From a virus, in the IMG/VR virus record IMGVR_UViG_3300020439_000005, positions 16,698 to 80,697 of that record: a DNA stretch of 64,000 bases. The stretch is one strand, 5' to 3'. Shown in pieces: positions 19,741 to 27,854 of this stretch. Below the pieces are notes generated by a model. It saw nothing but the letters and a program-made list of their open reading frames with translations, was not told the DNA's origin and did not search any database. The position numbers and the translations under genes are program-made. Positions within the stretch are counted from its first letter, which is position 1. Each line of letters begins with the position of its first letter.

Positions 19741-21071
19741 AGTCCAACCCTCGAATTATTACCTAGAGGATGAGGAGACTTTGAGGCGTCCCTTAGTATT
19801 CCCTCGACTTGAGTTGTTATGTCGTTCCAATCGAAGTTTTCGAGTGCAAACTCTCTTGCGTTCTTGCTCATGGTCTGACGCAGTTCCGTATCTAGCGAGA
19901 TGTCTAACATGGCTTGTGCCTGTTTCACAACGTCGACCAAACCCATGTTTACTCCCCACTTTGGTCCTGTGATGAATGTCGAACATGGAATTAGGAATCC
20001 TCTTTCGTTATCGCCAATCAATTCCGGTCCTGTCGAGTTATCGGGTAGGATGCAAGGTAGGCCGCAAGCCATGGCTTCGGCAGTTGGAATGCCAAATCCT
20101 TCTCCACCTGTTGCTAGTATGTGTACGTCCGATAATTGGTACAATGCGGCCATTTGCTCGGTCGATAACCCATGTAAAGGATTAGCAGAGGAGTCACTAA
20201 ACATGACGTTCTCTCGTAGTCCTAGTTGCTCGACTAGGACAGGCAAGTCCCAACCACCCATGCCGTAGGAATCAGTTGGGTCTCCACAATGAATAATCAG
20301 ACCCACCGATGATGGGTCGGGATGACGGTCTAGCATAAGTCGGAACGATTCTAACAATCGAGGTTGCTGTTTCCTATTTGTGTTCTTACCTACGGATAGG
20401 AATACAAACTCCCAAGGTATGTTCATTTGCTGTCGCATCAAAAGTTTGTCTGCAACTGAAATAGGTTTGAATGTCTTGAGTTCAACACCATGATACAATA
20501 CGTCTCCATAGTTCTCATTGTATCTGTCTAACATAGGGTCTCTGAGAGATTCGGGAGCGGTTCCTTCGCTACCTAGCCAATTGATGTATGACTCGAATTG
20601 CTCACGACCATAGTTAGCCATCCATAGGGGCGTGTGTAGCAGTTTGAATATGTCCTTCCACTTGTATGATAGGGGATAGCCGTCAACGGGCATATACGCA
20701 ACGTATGGGGTGCCTCTGAGGTTAGTTGCTATTACGTTCTTACCTATGAACCAAGGGTCGATTAGGCTAATCACAACGTCCGGCTTTAGGCGGTCAATCG
20801 TGGCACCAATAACAGTCTCTCCGTCTTGATTGAGTTTCTCTCCTCCGAACTCACCTATTCCGGCGTGTACCATAGTCCAACCTTCGGGGTGTTTGAAGTC
20901 CTCTCCGTTGTAGTCCCACCCCATGACGTACACTTCATGGCCTCTCTTGACTAATCTCTTGCAGATGGCTCTAGTGACTACGGCGTACCCTGTCGGTCGT
21001 GTGGGTTGCTCACTCATCCATAGAATCTTCAATCGCTTGCCCTTGGGTTTTGACTTTCGCTTCTTCCCCAT
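19737..21071 (-). CDS. GT-B glycosyltransferase (GT4-like)
   Basis: A 444-aa retaining GT-B glycosyltransferase. The N-terminal Rossmann domain opens with LKILWMSEQPTRPTGYA. The C-terminal domain has FLSVGKNTNRKQ (nucleotide-sugar loop) and the EGFGIPTAEAMACGLP motif holding the paired Glu residues of the GT4 family. It transfers sugar from a nucleotide donor; the acceptor is unknown and could be virion proteins or a host surface component. It lies inside the late region behind a GTTCAAAACCC-type box 31 nt before ATG, which favours virion glycosylation. Confidence 0.85.
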   Translation of the reverse strand: MGKKRKSKPKGKRLKILWMSEQPTRPTGYAVVTRAICKRLVKRGHEVYVMGWDYNGEDFKHPEGWTMVHAGIGEFGGEKLNQDGETVIGATIDRLKPDVVISLIDPWFIGKNVIATNLRGTPYVAYMPVDGYPLSYKWKDIFKLLHTPLWMANYGREQFESYINWLGSEGTAPESLRDPMLDRYNENYGDVLYHGVELKTFKPISVADKLLMRQQMNIPWEFVFLSVGKNTNRKQQPRLLESFRLMLDRHPDPSSVGLIIHCGDPTDSYGMGGWDLPVLVEQLGLRENVMFSDSSANPLHGLSTEQMAALYQLSDVHILATGGEGFGIPTAEAMACGLPCILPDNSTGPELIGDNERGFLIPCSTFITGPKWGVNMGLVDVVKQAQAMLDISLDTELRQTMSKNAREFALENFDWNDITTQVEGILRDASKSPHPLGNNSRVGL

Positions 21072-21090
21072 GAGTTAATGCGGGAAGTGA

Positions 21091-21103
21091 CGGGTTTTGA
21101 ACC
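21091..21103 (-). promoter_or_regulatory. Late-type promoter of glycosyltransferase
   Basis: GGTTCAAAACCCG on the minus strand, with the box 31 nt before the ATG at 21071. It is a variant of the GTTAATACCC box with the same spacing. Confidence 0.5.
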
Positions 21104-21127
21104 AATCGCTCGAACTTAAGATTCGGC

Positions 21128-21517
21128 TTAGATAACAAAACGAGACCTAAGCGTCGCCGTAGGTCGAGAGTCTAGCCCGTGTTGCAGAGTTCCCGAGCCA
21201 CCGAATGTCTTGTACTTCTCATCATCAAGCAAAAGTCGATTTCCACTTGTAGTTAGTTTGGGTGTTATCGAGTCACTTTGGTCAGTCGACCAACCGGCTC
21301 TAATTACACCAACCAAGCCCGGTCTAGTCGATAGCACGTTTGTACCACTAATTGCATACTTAGCAGTAGGTGTGCCAACTCCTGTGCCGTCTAGGAAGTC
21401 AGAGAGGCTGTCGATTAGAGTCTCGGCAGTCGAGGTCTCTGAGGACCACGTAGCGAGACCATACCATACGGGATTACGGAATATCAGTCGAATAGTCTCG
21501 TACCGTTGACGTTCCAT
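21128..21517 (-). CDS. Hypothetical protein, possible virion component
   Basis: A 129-aa protein with alternating Ser/Thr/Gly-rich and Leu-rich strands and no motif that I recognise. The composition is similar to the tail proteins of this window. It follows a small basic gene by 3 nt and precedes the glycosyltransferase promoter. A minor structural role is possible but unsupported beyond composition. Confidence 0.65.
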   Translation of the reverse strand: MERQRYETIRLIFRNPVWYGLATWSSETSTAETLIDSLSDFLDGTGVGTPTAKYAISGTNVLSTRPGLVGVIRAGWSTDQSDSITPKLTTSGNRLLLDDEKYKTFGGSGTLQHGLDSRPTATLRSRFVI

Positions 21518-21520
21518 GTG

Positions 21521-21859
21521 CTATGAATAGCGATTCGGTTTAATTGAATAGTCCTTGAGAAAGATTGACTTAGGTTTACTCTGAGATGGTTTACGTTGTG
21601 TTTGAGAGTCAACTAGATTCGTTCTTATGAAGATGCGATACCACTTGTCGTAATTATTCCAAGCGTCTCCATACTTCTCTTTGAGATACTCGTCCCACCC
21701 TTTGAGAGTCGGGTCTAACTTCTTGCACTTAGGACAGGCTTTGATTTCATGTAAATGCCTTTCAGTAGCAACGTACTTCTCGGGCCAACCTTTCTTTTCA
21801 GTACCGCATAGGTACTTGTATTGACTACTGTCTCTATGCAACAAAGGAGCCTTCGGCAT
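21521..21859 (-). CDS. Hypothetical basic protein with a CxxC pair
   Basis: A 112-aa basic protein with one CPKC pair near residue 40 and a Cys near residue 18, plus many Tyr and Lys. It may bind zinc or nucleic acid. Its ATG overlaps the upstream stop (TAATG), showing coupling within the small-gene cluster below the HNH gene. Confidence 0.65.
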   Translation of the reverse strand: MPKAPLLHRDSSQYKYLCGTEKKGWPEKYVATERHLHEIKACPKCKKLDPTLKGWDEYLKEKYGDAWNNYDKWYRIFIRTNLVDSQTQRKPSQSKPKSIFLKDYSIKPNRYS

Positions 21860-22068
21860 TACAACGCCTCATGTCCTTCGGGAAGATGCTTGACCCTGCG
21901 GTCTTGCATGTTCTCTAGTAGTTTGCATATTTGGGCTGATGCTTTGTCGAAGCGGTCTTGACTATGCTTGTCTGTGACTAAGTCACGCTTCACGTCTGTT
22001 AGGTCTATTGAAGTGAGAATGTGTTGTAGTATTTCCCACTCGGCATGTTTGATACTTGCGGCTCTCAT
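21859..22068 (-). CDS. Hypothetical small helical protein
   Basis: The most likely product is 69 aa, from the ATG at 22068 (MRAASIKHAEWEIL onward): helical and charged. The frame is open further upstream into the HNH gene to 22203, but no better start was found after the HNH stop. It sits between the HNH gene and a CxxC protein in one transcript. Function unknown. Confidence 0.55.
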   Translation of the reverse strand: MRAASIKHAEWEILQHILTSIDLTDVKRDLVTDKHSQDRFDKASAQICKLLENMQDRRVKHLPEGHEAL

Positions 22069-22100
22069 ACACCTAAGAGGGGCTTTGTGTATTTCAACCT

Positions 22101-22463
22101 TTAGTACATTTTTCTTCTGCCTTGTTGCTTCGCAGTCTCCATTCTGTGATGATTGGCACAGAGAGGGCGGCACTTGGCTACTTCTTCCATGATGCGCTTC
22201 CAACTGTACCCATTAGCCACCATCTCAGAGATTGCGAACTCCTTTGTATTGGGGTCTAAATGATGGAAGTCGATGACGTCGGGGTCTCCCTTGAACCCAC
22301 ATACGTCACACGCTACTTGTGACTTGTACTGTGCCCATTTGTACCTAATTTGGGCCTTCCTTTCCTTCACACGTTTACGGTGATAATCTCGGTTCCTATG
22401 GTAGTATGCCTTCTGATACTCCCTATTGTATGCCCTGCGTTTAGCGGGGTCCTTGTAAGGCAT
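22101..22463 (-). CDS. HNH endonuclease
   Basis: A 120-aa HNH nuclease. A strongly basic, Tyr/Arg-rich N-terminus (about 50 residues, DNA-binding) precedes CDVCGF, then VIDFHHLDPNTK and CRPLCANHHRME, giving the His-Asn-His core and the four structural Cys. Free-standing HNH enzymes are common in tailed viruses as homing nucleases or packaging helpers. A late promoter decamer lies 31 nt before ATG. It is far from the terminase, so homing or an accessory role is as likely as packaging. Confidence 0.85.
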   Translation of the reverse strand: MPYKDPAKRRAYNREYQKAYYHRNRDYHRKRVKERKAQIRYKWAQYKSQVACDVCGFKGDPDVIDFHHLDPNTKEFAISEMVANGYSWKRIMEEVAKCRPLCANHHRMETAKQQGRRKMY

Positions 22464-22484
22464 TGAACCGTCAGTCGAATAGGA

Positions 22485-22494
22485 GGGTATTAAC
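22485..22494 (-). promoter_or_regulatory. Late promoter of HNH cluster
   Basis: GTTAATACCC followed by TCC, 31 nt before the HNH ATG. The first 13 bases are identical to the tail-tube promoter. Confidence 0.65.
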
Positions 22495-22867
22495 TGTGCT
22501 TTTCTTTGTACTCATCAGAGGCTAGTAATGTGTCTAGCATTCCTTGGCGAGTAAGACTACCTAGAGGGTTGATTGCTCGTAGGTAGTGCTTCCTACCACC
22601 TATGTCCGCCTCTCTGCCTAGGATGGCTTGATAAGCGGCTTCTACGAAGTCCTCTGCGGACATAGCCATTGGGTCTGTGTTGGGGAGATTCATGTTGCCT
22701 TTCGAGACTTTGACTTTCTCCTCAACAACTTCTTCGGTAGTCTCCTCAGAATATAGGTGGTCATTGATTCTTTCAATCAAGACGGACTTAGTACCGTTAG
22801 TCTTCAGACCATGCTCCTCGCATAGTGATATTAGTTCGGCTTTCAATAGAGACGAAAGGTCATCCAT
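22490..22867 (-). CDS. SAP-domain plus DUF4214-like protein
   Basis: A 125-aa two-domain protein. Residues 5-40 (LKAELISLCEEHGLKTNGTK onward) match the SAP helix-extended loop-helix fold that binds DNA. Residues 70-122 (FVEAAYQAILGREAD to LLASDEY) match DUF4214, a module usually found in surface or extracellular proteins. An acidic linker joins them. The last codons contain the HNH promoter. The combination could tether DNA to a structural component; this is inference. Confidence 0.75.
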   Translation of the reverse strand: MDDLSSLLKAELISLCEEHGLKTNGTKSVLIERINDHLYSEETTEEVVEEKVKVSKGNMNLPNTDPMAMSAEDFVEAAYQAILGREADIGGRKHYLRAINPLGSLTRQGMLDTLLASDEYKEKHS

Positions 22868-22886
22868 ACAAAAGCCTCGGTGATTC

Positions 22887-22898
22887 GTGGTTTATGAC
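22887..22898 (-). promoter_or_regulatory. Late-type promoter variant
   Basis: GTCATAAACCAC on the minus strand, about 29 nt before the ATG at 22867. It closely matches the boxes before 23293 and 27815. Confidence 0.5.
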
Positions 22899-22900
22899 TA

Positions 22901-23293
22901 TCACGGTTCAAGACCGCCGTAGTTCAGTAGTTTTACCGTACCGTTTGCTAAGGCGTCCCGTAGAGTTATACTATCGCAGACTTCAGACTCGTAGTAGGTC
23001 CCATTCGGAATTGTGAGATACATTAGACGGGAACCTGCGATTTCTGCTAAGTATGGTGTTTCATTATCGACCGTTCCATTGATTAGAAATAGATAATAGA
23101 AATCATCTCCTTCAATGTATATCCGTTTGTCTTCAACTGTACCACCAACCCAATAGCATTCTCCATCGAGCCATGGGAAGTGAGCGGTTGGGTATGTGGC
23201 AGGGGACGTTATCACGAATCCCATAGAAAAGGTACTAACGAATACCATTAGCACTACGGCAAGGGGCATCCCTCGACCCACCTTTTCAGACAC
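22901..23293 (-). CDS. Membrane-anchored or secreted protein
   Basis: A 130-aa protein. Residues 9-30 (MPLAVVLMVFVSTFSMGFVI) form a single hydrophobic segment, either an uncleaved signal anchor or a signal peptide. The remainder is an acidic beta-rich ectodomain with two Cys (possible disulphide) and several N-x-T sequons such as NGT and NET. It starts with GTG. It could be inserted in the host envelope or be a virion surface protein. No homolog is recognised. Confidence 0.7.
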   Translation of the reverse strand: MSEKVGRGMPLAVVLMVFVSTFSMGFVITSPATYPTAHFPWLDGECYWVGGTVEDKRIYIEGDDFYYLFLINGTVDNETPYLAEIAGSRLMYLTIPNGTYYESEVCDSITLRDALANGTVKLLNYGGLEP

Positions 23294-23310
23294 AAACCGC
23301 CGAGTGTTTG

Positions 23311-23322
23311 GTGGTTTATGCC
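23311..23322 (-). promoter_or_regulatory. Late-type promoter variant
   Basis: GGCATAAACCAC on the minus strand, about 27 nt before the GTG at 23293. Confidence 0.45.
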
Positions 23323-23339
23323 TGTGAGTTTTGAACCGC

Positions 23340-23678
23340 TCAAACTGCTTCGACTTCGGTTATACCGTGAACGGCTCTGTAAACCCACTCTGATACGCAG
23401 ATTGCGTCGCAACCACTTCCGATTCCTTGGTGAACGATTATGTTCTCCTGTCCGTATGTGTCGTGCAATTCGTCAGCAGTAAGTCCGACTCCTAGGCCAT
23501 ATACCCCATAGAAGCCTCTAGGTCCTACTCCGTTCTCGTCGTTTAGGTCGTGGCGGTTGCCATTGTATGAACCCAATAGAGGGACTGTAATGTGGTCAAA
23601 CCACCCTAGGAATACGAATGATTCCGAATAGTTGTGTCCGATTGAGCGTAGTATTTGGTCTGTCGTTAGTGTGGTCAT
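23340..23678 (-). CDS. Hypothetical protein, class A promoter
   Basis: A 112-aa acidic protein with Gly- and Tyr-rich segments (GPRGFYGVYGLGVG) and no recognised domain. Unlike other class A genes it has a short leader: the TATA-like box is about 39 nt before ATG and a GGAG lies 10 nt before ATG. It is a single-gene unit between neck genes and a membrane protein. Confidence 0.75.
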   Translation of the reverse strand: MTTLTTDQILRSIGHNYSESFVFLGWFDHITVPLLGSYNGNRHDLNDENGVGPRGFYGVYGLGVGLTADELHDTYGQENIIVHQGIGSGCDAICVSEWVYRAVHGITEVEAV

Positions 23679-23712
23679 GTTGGTTGTCTCCGCTTTATGG
23701 GAGCAAGCATGA

Positions 23713-23736
23713 CTATATGAATGTATTGTTTTGTGA
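23713..23736 (-). promoter_or_regulatory. Class A promoter
   Basis: CACAAAAC, 9 nt, ATATAGT on the minus strand, immediately after the stop of the gene at 23738. Confidence 0.75.
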
Positions 23737-23737
23737 A

Positions 23738-24247
23738 CTACTCATTCCAACGAACCATTACGGTGTGCTGAGATTGGTAGCCGATGCAATCACCCTCTGC
23801 ATCTCCACCCATTCCTTTCTTCGGCGACATCATATCGACGGCTTTCGTTTCTTCAGAACGAACCACTTTGATGAAATGGTAAGGAGTTCCGTCAACTCCC
23901 TCACCTGTTAAGTCCGGTCGGGTGAGTGACCCTTTGTTCATGAGAGCGGTAAACACACGATACAACTTCCAATGCTTCGCTCGGGTATCGGCATAAAGTG
24001 TGACTATCATGAATTGAGTTCCTCGCCTAGGCATAGTATCGCTATCACCTGCAAGATGAGTGTCTTCGGCCATACCATAACCCGGCATGATTGAGATTTG
24101 GAATGTCTTTTGTTGCTTGAAGTTGAGCCACCCTGTATTGACTACGACAGTCCATGAGCCGTCGGGTGAATCCATGTGGTCCGTGATTAGGGTCGAGAGC
24201 ATTGTATGAGGGTCCGTAGTTGGTACTCCTGTATCAGCAATCGCCAT
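23738..24247 (-). CDS. Neck or tail-completion protein candidate
   Basis: A 169-aa protein following the connector gene. The start at 24247 (MAIADTGVPTTDP) is chosen over the longer frame because GGAGG lies about 9 nt upstream. The order capsid, connector, this gene resembles siphophage head-closure or tail-terminator proteins of similar size. A central beta-rich segment (GTQFMIVTLYADTR) fits that fold class. Assignment is from position only. Confidence 0.6.
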   Translation of the reverse strand: MAIADTGVPTTDPHTMLSTLITDHMDSPDGSWTVVVNTGWLNFKQQKTFQISIMPGYGMAEDTHLAGDSDTMPRRGTQFMIVTLYADTRAKHWKLYRVFTALMNKGSLTRPDLTGEGVDGTPYHFIKVVRSEETKAVDMMSPKKGMGGDAEGDCIGYQSQHTVMVRWNE

Positions 24248-24324
24248 TGAATATGTCCTCCAAACATTTAGTGAACATTCGACACGTACTGTAAGCACGT
24301 GGAGTCTCTATGACTCGTATCGTC

Positions 24325-24972
24325 TTAATAGTAGTAGTGCGGTCTTTTGGCTTTGTATTGACCATACGACGCTACCTCCACTAATCCCATTTGTTTGACC
24401 CGCTCAAGCATCTCCATGTACTCCTTTTCAGTAGTAGCGAGAAGGGGTCTCCAAAACTCCTTCATTCGCTCGGTGCAGTTCTCGTCGTTGAGAGCCGCTC
24501 TCGCACATTGACGGACGACTAACATAATAGTTGCCATCTTAGCCTCGATAGGAGCCGAAGTCTCTCCATAGGTATATGTGACCTTTACATATTGCCTCAG
24601 AGATTCAGCCCACGGAGCGTGGAAGCGAATAATACCTGCCTCTGCATCTTCAAGCCACCAATCATGGCTAGCCCGATTACGTCCTTCATTTAATGTGGTT
24701 TCATTACCGGAACTATCGAGTGTGACTACTGATGATACAGATACGACAGGACGTTTACTGAGGCTAAGATGGTTAAGTGCGTAGTCAACGTCAAAATGTT
24801 CTGTTGCCGACGTAGTACCGGCTAACTGCCGACCTGCGTACGCATCAATCATTCTTGACGCATTGGTTATCATCGTCGCTATCTGAGCGTCGGTTGGACC
24901 GATACCGTCAGAGAAGTTTACCCCTGCGTATATCTCCACGTCTTCTAGTGTACAGTAGTCTACTGCGGCCAT
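24325..24972 (-). CDS. Head-tail connector protein (gp6-like)
   Basis: A 215-aa protein. The N-terminal CTLEDVEIYAGV followed by ITNASRMIDAYAGRQL matches the helical start of HK97 gp6/SPP1 gp15-type adaptors that sit below the portal. The middle holds a beta hairpin (SKRPVVSVSSVVTLDSSG) and the end is helical. It lies just downstream of the major capsid gene behind its own late promoter, 30 nt before ATG. Confidence 0.8.
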   Translation of the reverse strand: MAAVDYCTLEDVEIYAGVNFSDGIGPTDAQIATMITNASRMIDAYAGRQLAGTTSATEHFDVDYALNHLSLSKRPVVSVSSVVTLDSSGNETTLNEGRNRASHDWWLEDAEAGIIRFHAPWAESLRQYVKVTYTYGETSAPIEAKMATIMLVVRQCARAALNDENCTERMKEFWRPLLATTEKEYMEMLERVKQMGLVEVASYGQYKAKRPHYYY

Positions 24973-24992
24973 AGAGATACCTCACGCTAAGT

Positions 24993-25002
24993 GGGTATTA
25001 AC
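24993..25002 (-). promoter_or_regulatory. Late promoter of connector gene
   Basis: GTTAATACCC, 30 nt before the ATG at 24972. Confidence 0.7.
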
Positions 25003-25056
25003 GGAGTCGTAGGGAAGGGGCGTTAGCCCCTATCCCCTGCGTCCCACCGTTCAGTC

Positions 25057-26124
25057 TCAGACTGTGTTTATACCAACAAGTTCGCAGATTGCTTCGCCGT
25101 ATCGGACTGCAAATGCTACGTCTTGCTTTGGTATTAGTACGAATCTGTCCTTGGTAGGTTCATCGTAGAATCCGATGGAGAACCTTCTCTCAGCCACAGT
25201 TGAGTTGCCGACTAATGGGCTTCTCACGTGTGTTAGAATTGCTGATGTGTAGGTGTCGCTTGAACCTGCGTCGGATGTACCGTCTACTGCTTGATTAACA
25301 GGGATAACTCCTGTTGCGTAAACTCTGATACCGTAGATTCTACCGATTTCTCCGTTTAGGATAGTAGCGGCAGGTCCGTACTTGTCGACGGTCTGCAACT
25401 CAGTTAGACCGAGTAGTTGAACCTCAAGGTTTCGTGGAACGATGAATGCTAGGTCTTCCCTGTTGTCTGCGTAGACACCTAGGTTAGAGATAGCAGTTCG
25501 GAGATTGCTTAGAGCGAATGTTCCGCTAACAGTCACGTCAGATGCGGCGGCAGACTTTCTGATACCATCAAAGGATAGAAGGTAGTCGTTCTTTTCTGAA
25601 CCGCTAGTGGTTGAAATACCACCTGTGTTAGTTGAAGCGTTGTAAGCACCCATGATGTTGTCGGCAAGAGTTGATTCTGTGTCTGCGTTAAGGAACAAGT
25701 TTGCCTCATTGAAGGCTAGTCTGCTTGCTATGTCTTCACGTAGAACAGACAACAATCCTTCCACACCGTATGCTACTAGGTAGTTTCCGATTGGAATGTT
25801 TGCCATCATGGTCTTTAGTTCCAAACTAATTTCGTTTGTAGTCTGTCGGCTCTCGGTTGGAGAGTCGCCGGACTCTGTGTTGGTCAAAGTTTGGCGGTGG
25901 AAATCAATGCTACCTGTTAACTTTGGAACCTTTACGATTCTTCGGCTCATAGGCATGGCAGGGAGAAGACTTCGCATGAAGTTTCTCTCGTAAACCAATT
26001 CAATGATTTCTTCGGCGGTCTCGGTTGGTAGGAACGTCGCACCTGTGGAGGAAGCGGCACCTGCTAGTGCGGCTTTCACACGCTCGACGACGTCCGTAAA
26101 CTCTATTGTATCACTATCAGTCAT
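25057..26124 (-). CDS. Major capsid protein, HK97 fold
   Basis: A 355-aa capsid protein. The N-terminal 80 residues are helical (delta-like), followed by RNFMRSLLPAMPMSRRIVKVPKL, the usual approach to the E-loop. A-domain features include LAFIVPRNLEVQLLGL and a GRIYGIRVYATGVIP strand, and RFSIGFYDEPTKDRFVLIPKQDVAF leads to the C-terminus. It lies immediately after the protease/scaffold gene, as in HK97-type viruses. A GGAAGTG site precedes the ATG. It forms the icosahedral shell. Confidence 0.9.
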   Translation of the reverse strand: MTDSDTIEFTDVVERVKAALAGAASSTGATFLPTETAEEIIELVYERNFMRSLLPAMPMSRRIVKVPKLTGSIDFHRQTLTNTESGDSPTESRQTTNEISLELKTMMANIPIGNYLVAYGVEGLLSVLREDIASRLAFNEANLFLNADTESTLADNIMGAYNASTNTGGISTTSGSEKNDYLLSFDGIRKSAAASDVTVSGTFALSNLRTAISNLGVYADNREDLAFIVPRNLEVQLLGLTELQTVDKYGPAATILNGEIGRIYGIRVYATGVIPVNQAVDGTSDAGSSDTYTSAILTHVRSPLVGNSTVAERRFSIGFYDEPTKDRFVLIPKQDVAFAVRYGEAICELVGINTV

Positions 26125-26150
26125 TTTCTTTCACTTCCATTTTTTAGGTC

Positions 26151-26825
26151 TCAGACCCCTTTCCTCTCAGACAAACGGGCTTCAAGCCAACCTGCTAGGC
26201 CAGCCATCCCATCAGTCACCTGTGGTTGTGGGTCGAGTTTGGTCACTCCCGTTTTCACTTTGGGGGTGGTTGATGCGGCGGAGAGTGATTTTCTCTCTGC
26301 CTTTGGTGTAGCGATAGGTGCATCACCTACACGCTCTGCGATTCTCTTAGCGACTTCAGCCTCAATCTCCGCTTCTTGCTCTGCGGCGGCTTTCTCCTCG
26401 GTAAGAGATTGAATGGTTGCGTCTCTCTCATTGAGAGCGGCTTTGAGTTCTTCTGTCTCATCTATACGTGCGGACATAGACTGAATGGATGCGTCCATGT
26501 CTGTTAGAGACTTTACGACCTGCATTAGAACTTCAACAGTTGAAGGAAGGGCGTCTTTTTCTTCGACTTCTTCCTCAGCGTCGTCTTCGACTGCTTCGTC
26601 TTCGACTTCTTCTTCGACTTCTTCCTCGGCTTCTTCCTCAACTAATTCGTCTTCGGCTTCTTCCTCAGCGTCGTCTTCGAGTGCTTCTTCGTCTTCTGCT
26701 TCATCCTCAGACTTGACTTGCACGTCTTCCATAACAGGAGTAGTCTCAGGAACCTCATCTGCTTCCTCAAGGAGTGTCTTCTCCTCGATTTCTTCGGTGG
26801 TGTTCTCAATGTCCTCGGTGGTCAT
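26151..26825 (-). CDS. Nested scaffold protein
   Basis: The in-frame 3' part of the protease gene, starting MTTEDIENTTEE at 26825 and giving 224 aa of acidic coiled coil with no protease residues. A perfect GTTAATACCC decamer lies 33 nt upstream, the same spacing as before separate late genes, and this is the strongest evidence for independent expression. The arrangement parallels lambda C/Nu3, where extra scaffold is made from inside the protease gene. Existence of the protein is inferred. Confidence 0.65.
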   Translation of the reverse strand: MTTEDIENTTEEIEEKTLLEEADEVPETTPVMEDVQVKSEDEAEDEEALEDDAEEEAEDELVEEEAEEEVEEEVEDEAVEDDAEEEVEEKDALPSTVEVLMQVVKSLTDMDASIQSMSARIDETEELKAALNERDATIQSLTEEKAAAEQEAEIEAEVAKRIAERVGDAPIATPKAERKSLSAASTTPKVKTGVTKLDPQPQVTDGMAGLAGWLEARLSERKGV

Positions 26826-27815
26826 TGTCTTCTCCGATGACGAGAGGGGGGTATTAACGGATTCGCTTAGGTTGCCCTTTTGTTCGAGAGCCTCGAATGT
26901 TGCTTCAATCAAACTTAATCTATCCAAAATCTGCGATAGTGCGTCCCTCATCTTCTCATCTTCCTCATCATGATAACCCATGTCTTCGTGCTTTGCGAAG
27001 GTCAAGTAGTAATTCTCCTCATCTTCCTCGATTGCTGAAATGTGCTTCTCCTCAACTTCGACAGTTTTCTTATCACCGCAAGTGCAACTCGAACCACCGT
27101 CACATGACTTCTCCTCACTACGTAGCACCGTAGCATGGACCTTGGGTTCTACCTCGAAGTTTCCGTATCGGTTTGAGTCGTAAACTTCGTCGATGCTGAA
27201 ATCGACATTGGCTATGTCGGATGATAGCAAAGACTTCTCGACGGAGAATAATGCTCCGGGCGACGCAGGTACGTCAACTACCGAAGTCTCTAGCCACTCA
27301 ATCTCTGTGAACTTCATGTAGCATGAATCTTCATCCTTGCATTCTTTCACGGCGGCTTTTGCTATGAATCCAATTGAGAATGCCCTTAGCATTCCCTTCT
27401 GTATCTTGCGAGTTATGTCCTTCTCGCCACTATCAATACGTGCGACGCCTATGGGTACAGAGACAGTTGAGCCATCGGGCTTCTTGAACGAACCCATGCT
27501 AACATCTTCCATCACACCTATGACTCCGTATGTCTTAGAGTGGTTGTACAAAATTACAGGGTTCTTTCTGTACCCTTCCCATGCTTCTATGATTGCGTCG
27601 TTATCCACCAACTCATTATGTCTGTCTAGCATGTCGTCGTCTCCGACGTAGACAGGACCTTTGATTCGTACATCGGAGTCTTCGTCCTTTGTTGCTGACT
27701 TCATAGTCACGAATGGAGTCTCGACTCTGTACAGAATAACGGCTTCTGATTCGTCGCCCTCTAGTGAATCAAACAGTCGATGGTCACGGATGAGCGTTGC
27801 TGATAGCGTGTCCAT
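26151..27815 (-). CDS. Prohead protease fused to scaffold
   Basis: A 554-aa fusion. Residues 1-200 are an HK97/herpesvirus-type prohead serine protease: DRHNELV with the catalytic His near 65, AFSIGF with the nucleophile Ser near 143, then SVVDVPASPGA. A linker with CDGGSSCTCGDKK follows. Residues 330-554 form a very acidic, Glu-rich coiled coil, typical of scaffolding proteins. The protease should cut the scaffold and the capsid N-terminus during maturation. An internal late promoter and ATG near residue 331 allow separate scaffold synthesis. Confidence 0.88.
   Translation of the reverse strand: MDTLSATLIRDHRLFDSLEGDESEAVILYRVETPFVTMKSATKDEDSDVRIKGPVYVGDDDMLDRHNELVDNDAIIEAWEGYRKNPVILYNHSKTYGVIGVMEDVSMGSFKKPDGSTVSVPIGVARIDSGEKDITRKIQKGMLRAFSIGFIAKAAVKECKDEDSCYMKFTEIEWLETSVVDVPASPGALFSVEKSLLSSDIANVDFSIDEVYDSNRYGNFEVEPKVHATVLRSEEKSCDGGSSCTCGDKKTVEVEEKHISAIEEDEENYYLTFAKHEDMGYHDEEDEKMRDALSQILDRLSLIEATFEALEQKGNLSESVNTPLSSSEKTMTTEDIENTTEEIEEKTLLEEADEVPETTPVMEDVQVKSEDEAEDEEALEDDAEEEAEDELVEEEAEEEVEEEVEDEAVEDDAEEEVEEKDALPSTVEVLMQVVKSLTDMDASIQSMSARIDETEELKAALNERDATIQSLTEEKAAAEQEAEIEAEVAKRIAERVGDAPIATPKAERKSLSAASTTPKVKTGVTKLDPQPQVTDGMAGLAGWLEARLSERKGV
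26849..26858 (-). promoter_or_regulatory. Internal late promoter for nested scaffold
   Basis: GTTAATACCC inside the protease coding sequence, followed by CCCC and, 33 nt from the box start, an in-frame ATG. Confidence 0.65.
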
Positions 27816-27835
27816 ATCAGCCCACTTCGTAAGAT

Positions 27836-27847
27836 GTGGTTAATGAC
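27836..27847 (-). promoter_or_regulatory. Late-type promoter of protease gene
   Basis: GTCATTAACCAC on the minus strand, about 30 nt before the ATG at 27815. A one-base variant of the box before 22867. Confidence 0.5.
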
Positions 27848-27854
27848 TGTTAAG

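Noticed and set aside
26485-26973. Plus-strand Ser-rich open frame opposite the scaffold
   Set aside because: It is the mirror of Glu/Ala-rich codons (GAA/GAG read as TTC/CTC) in the acidic scaffold.
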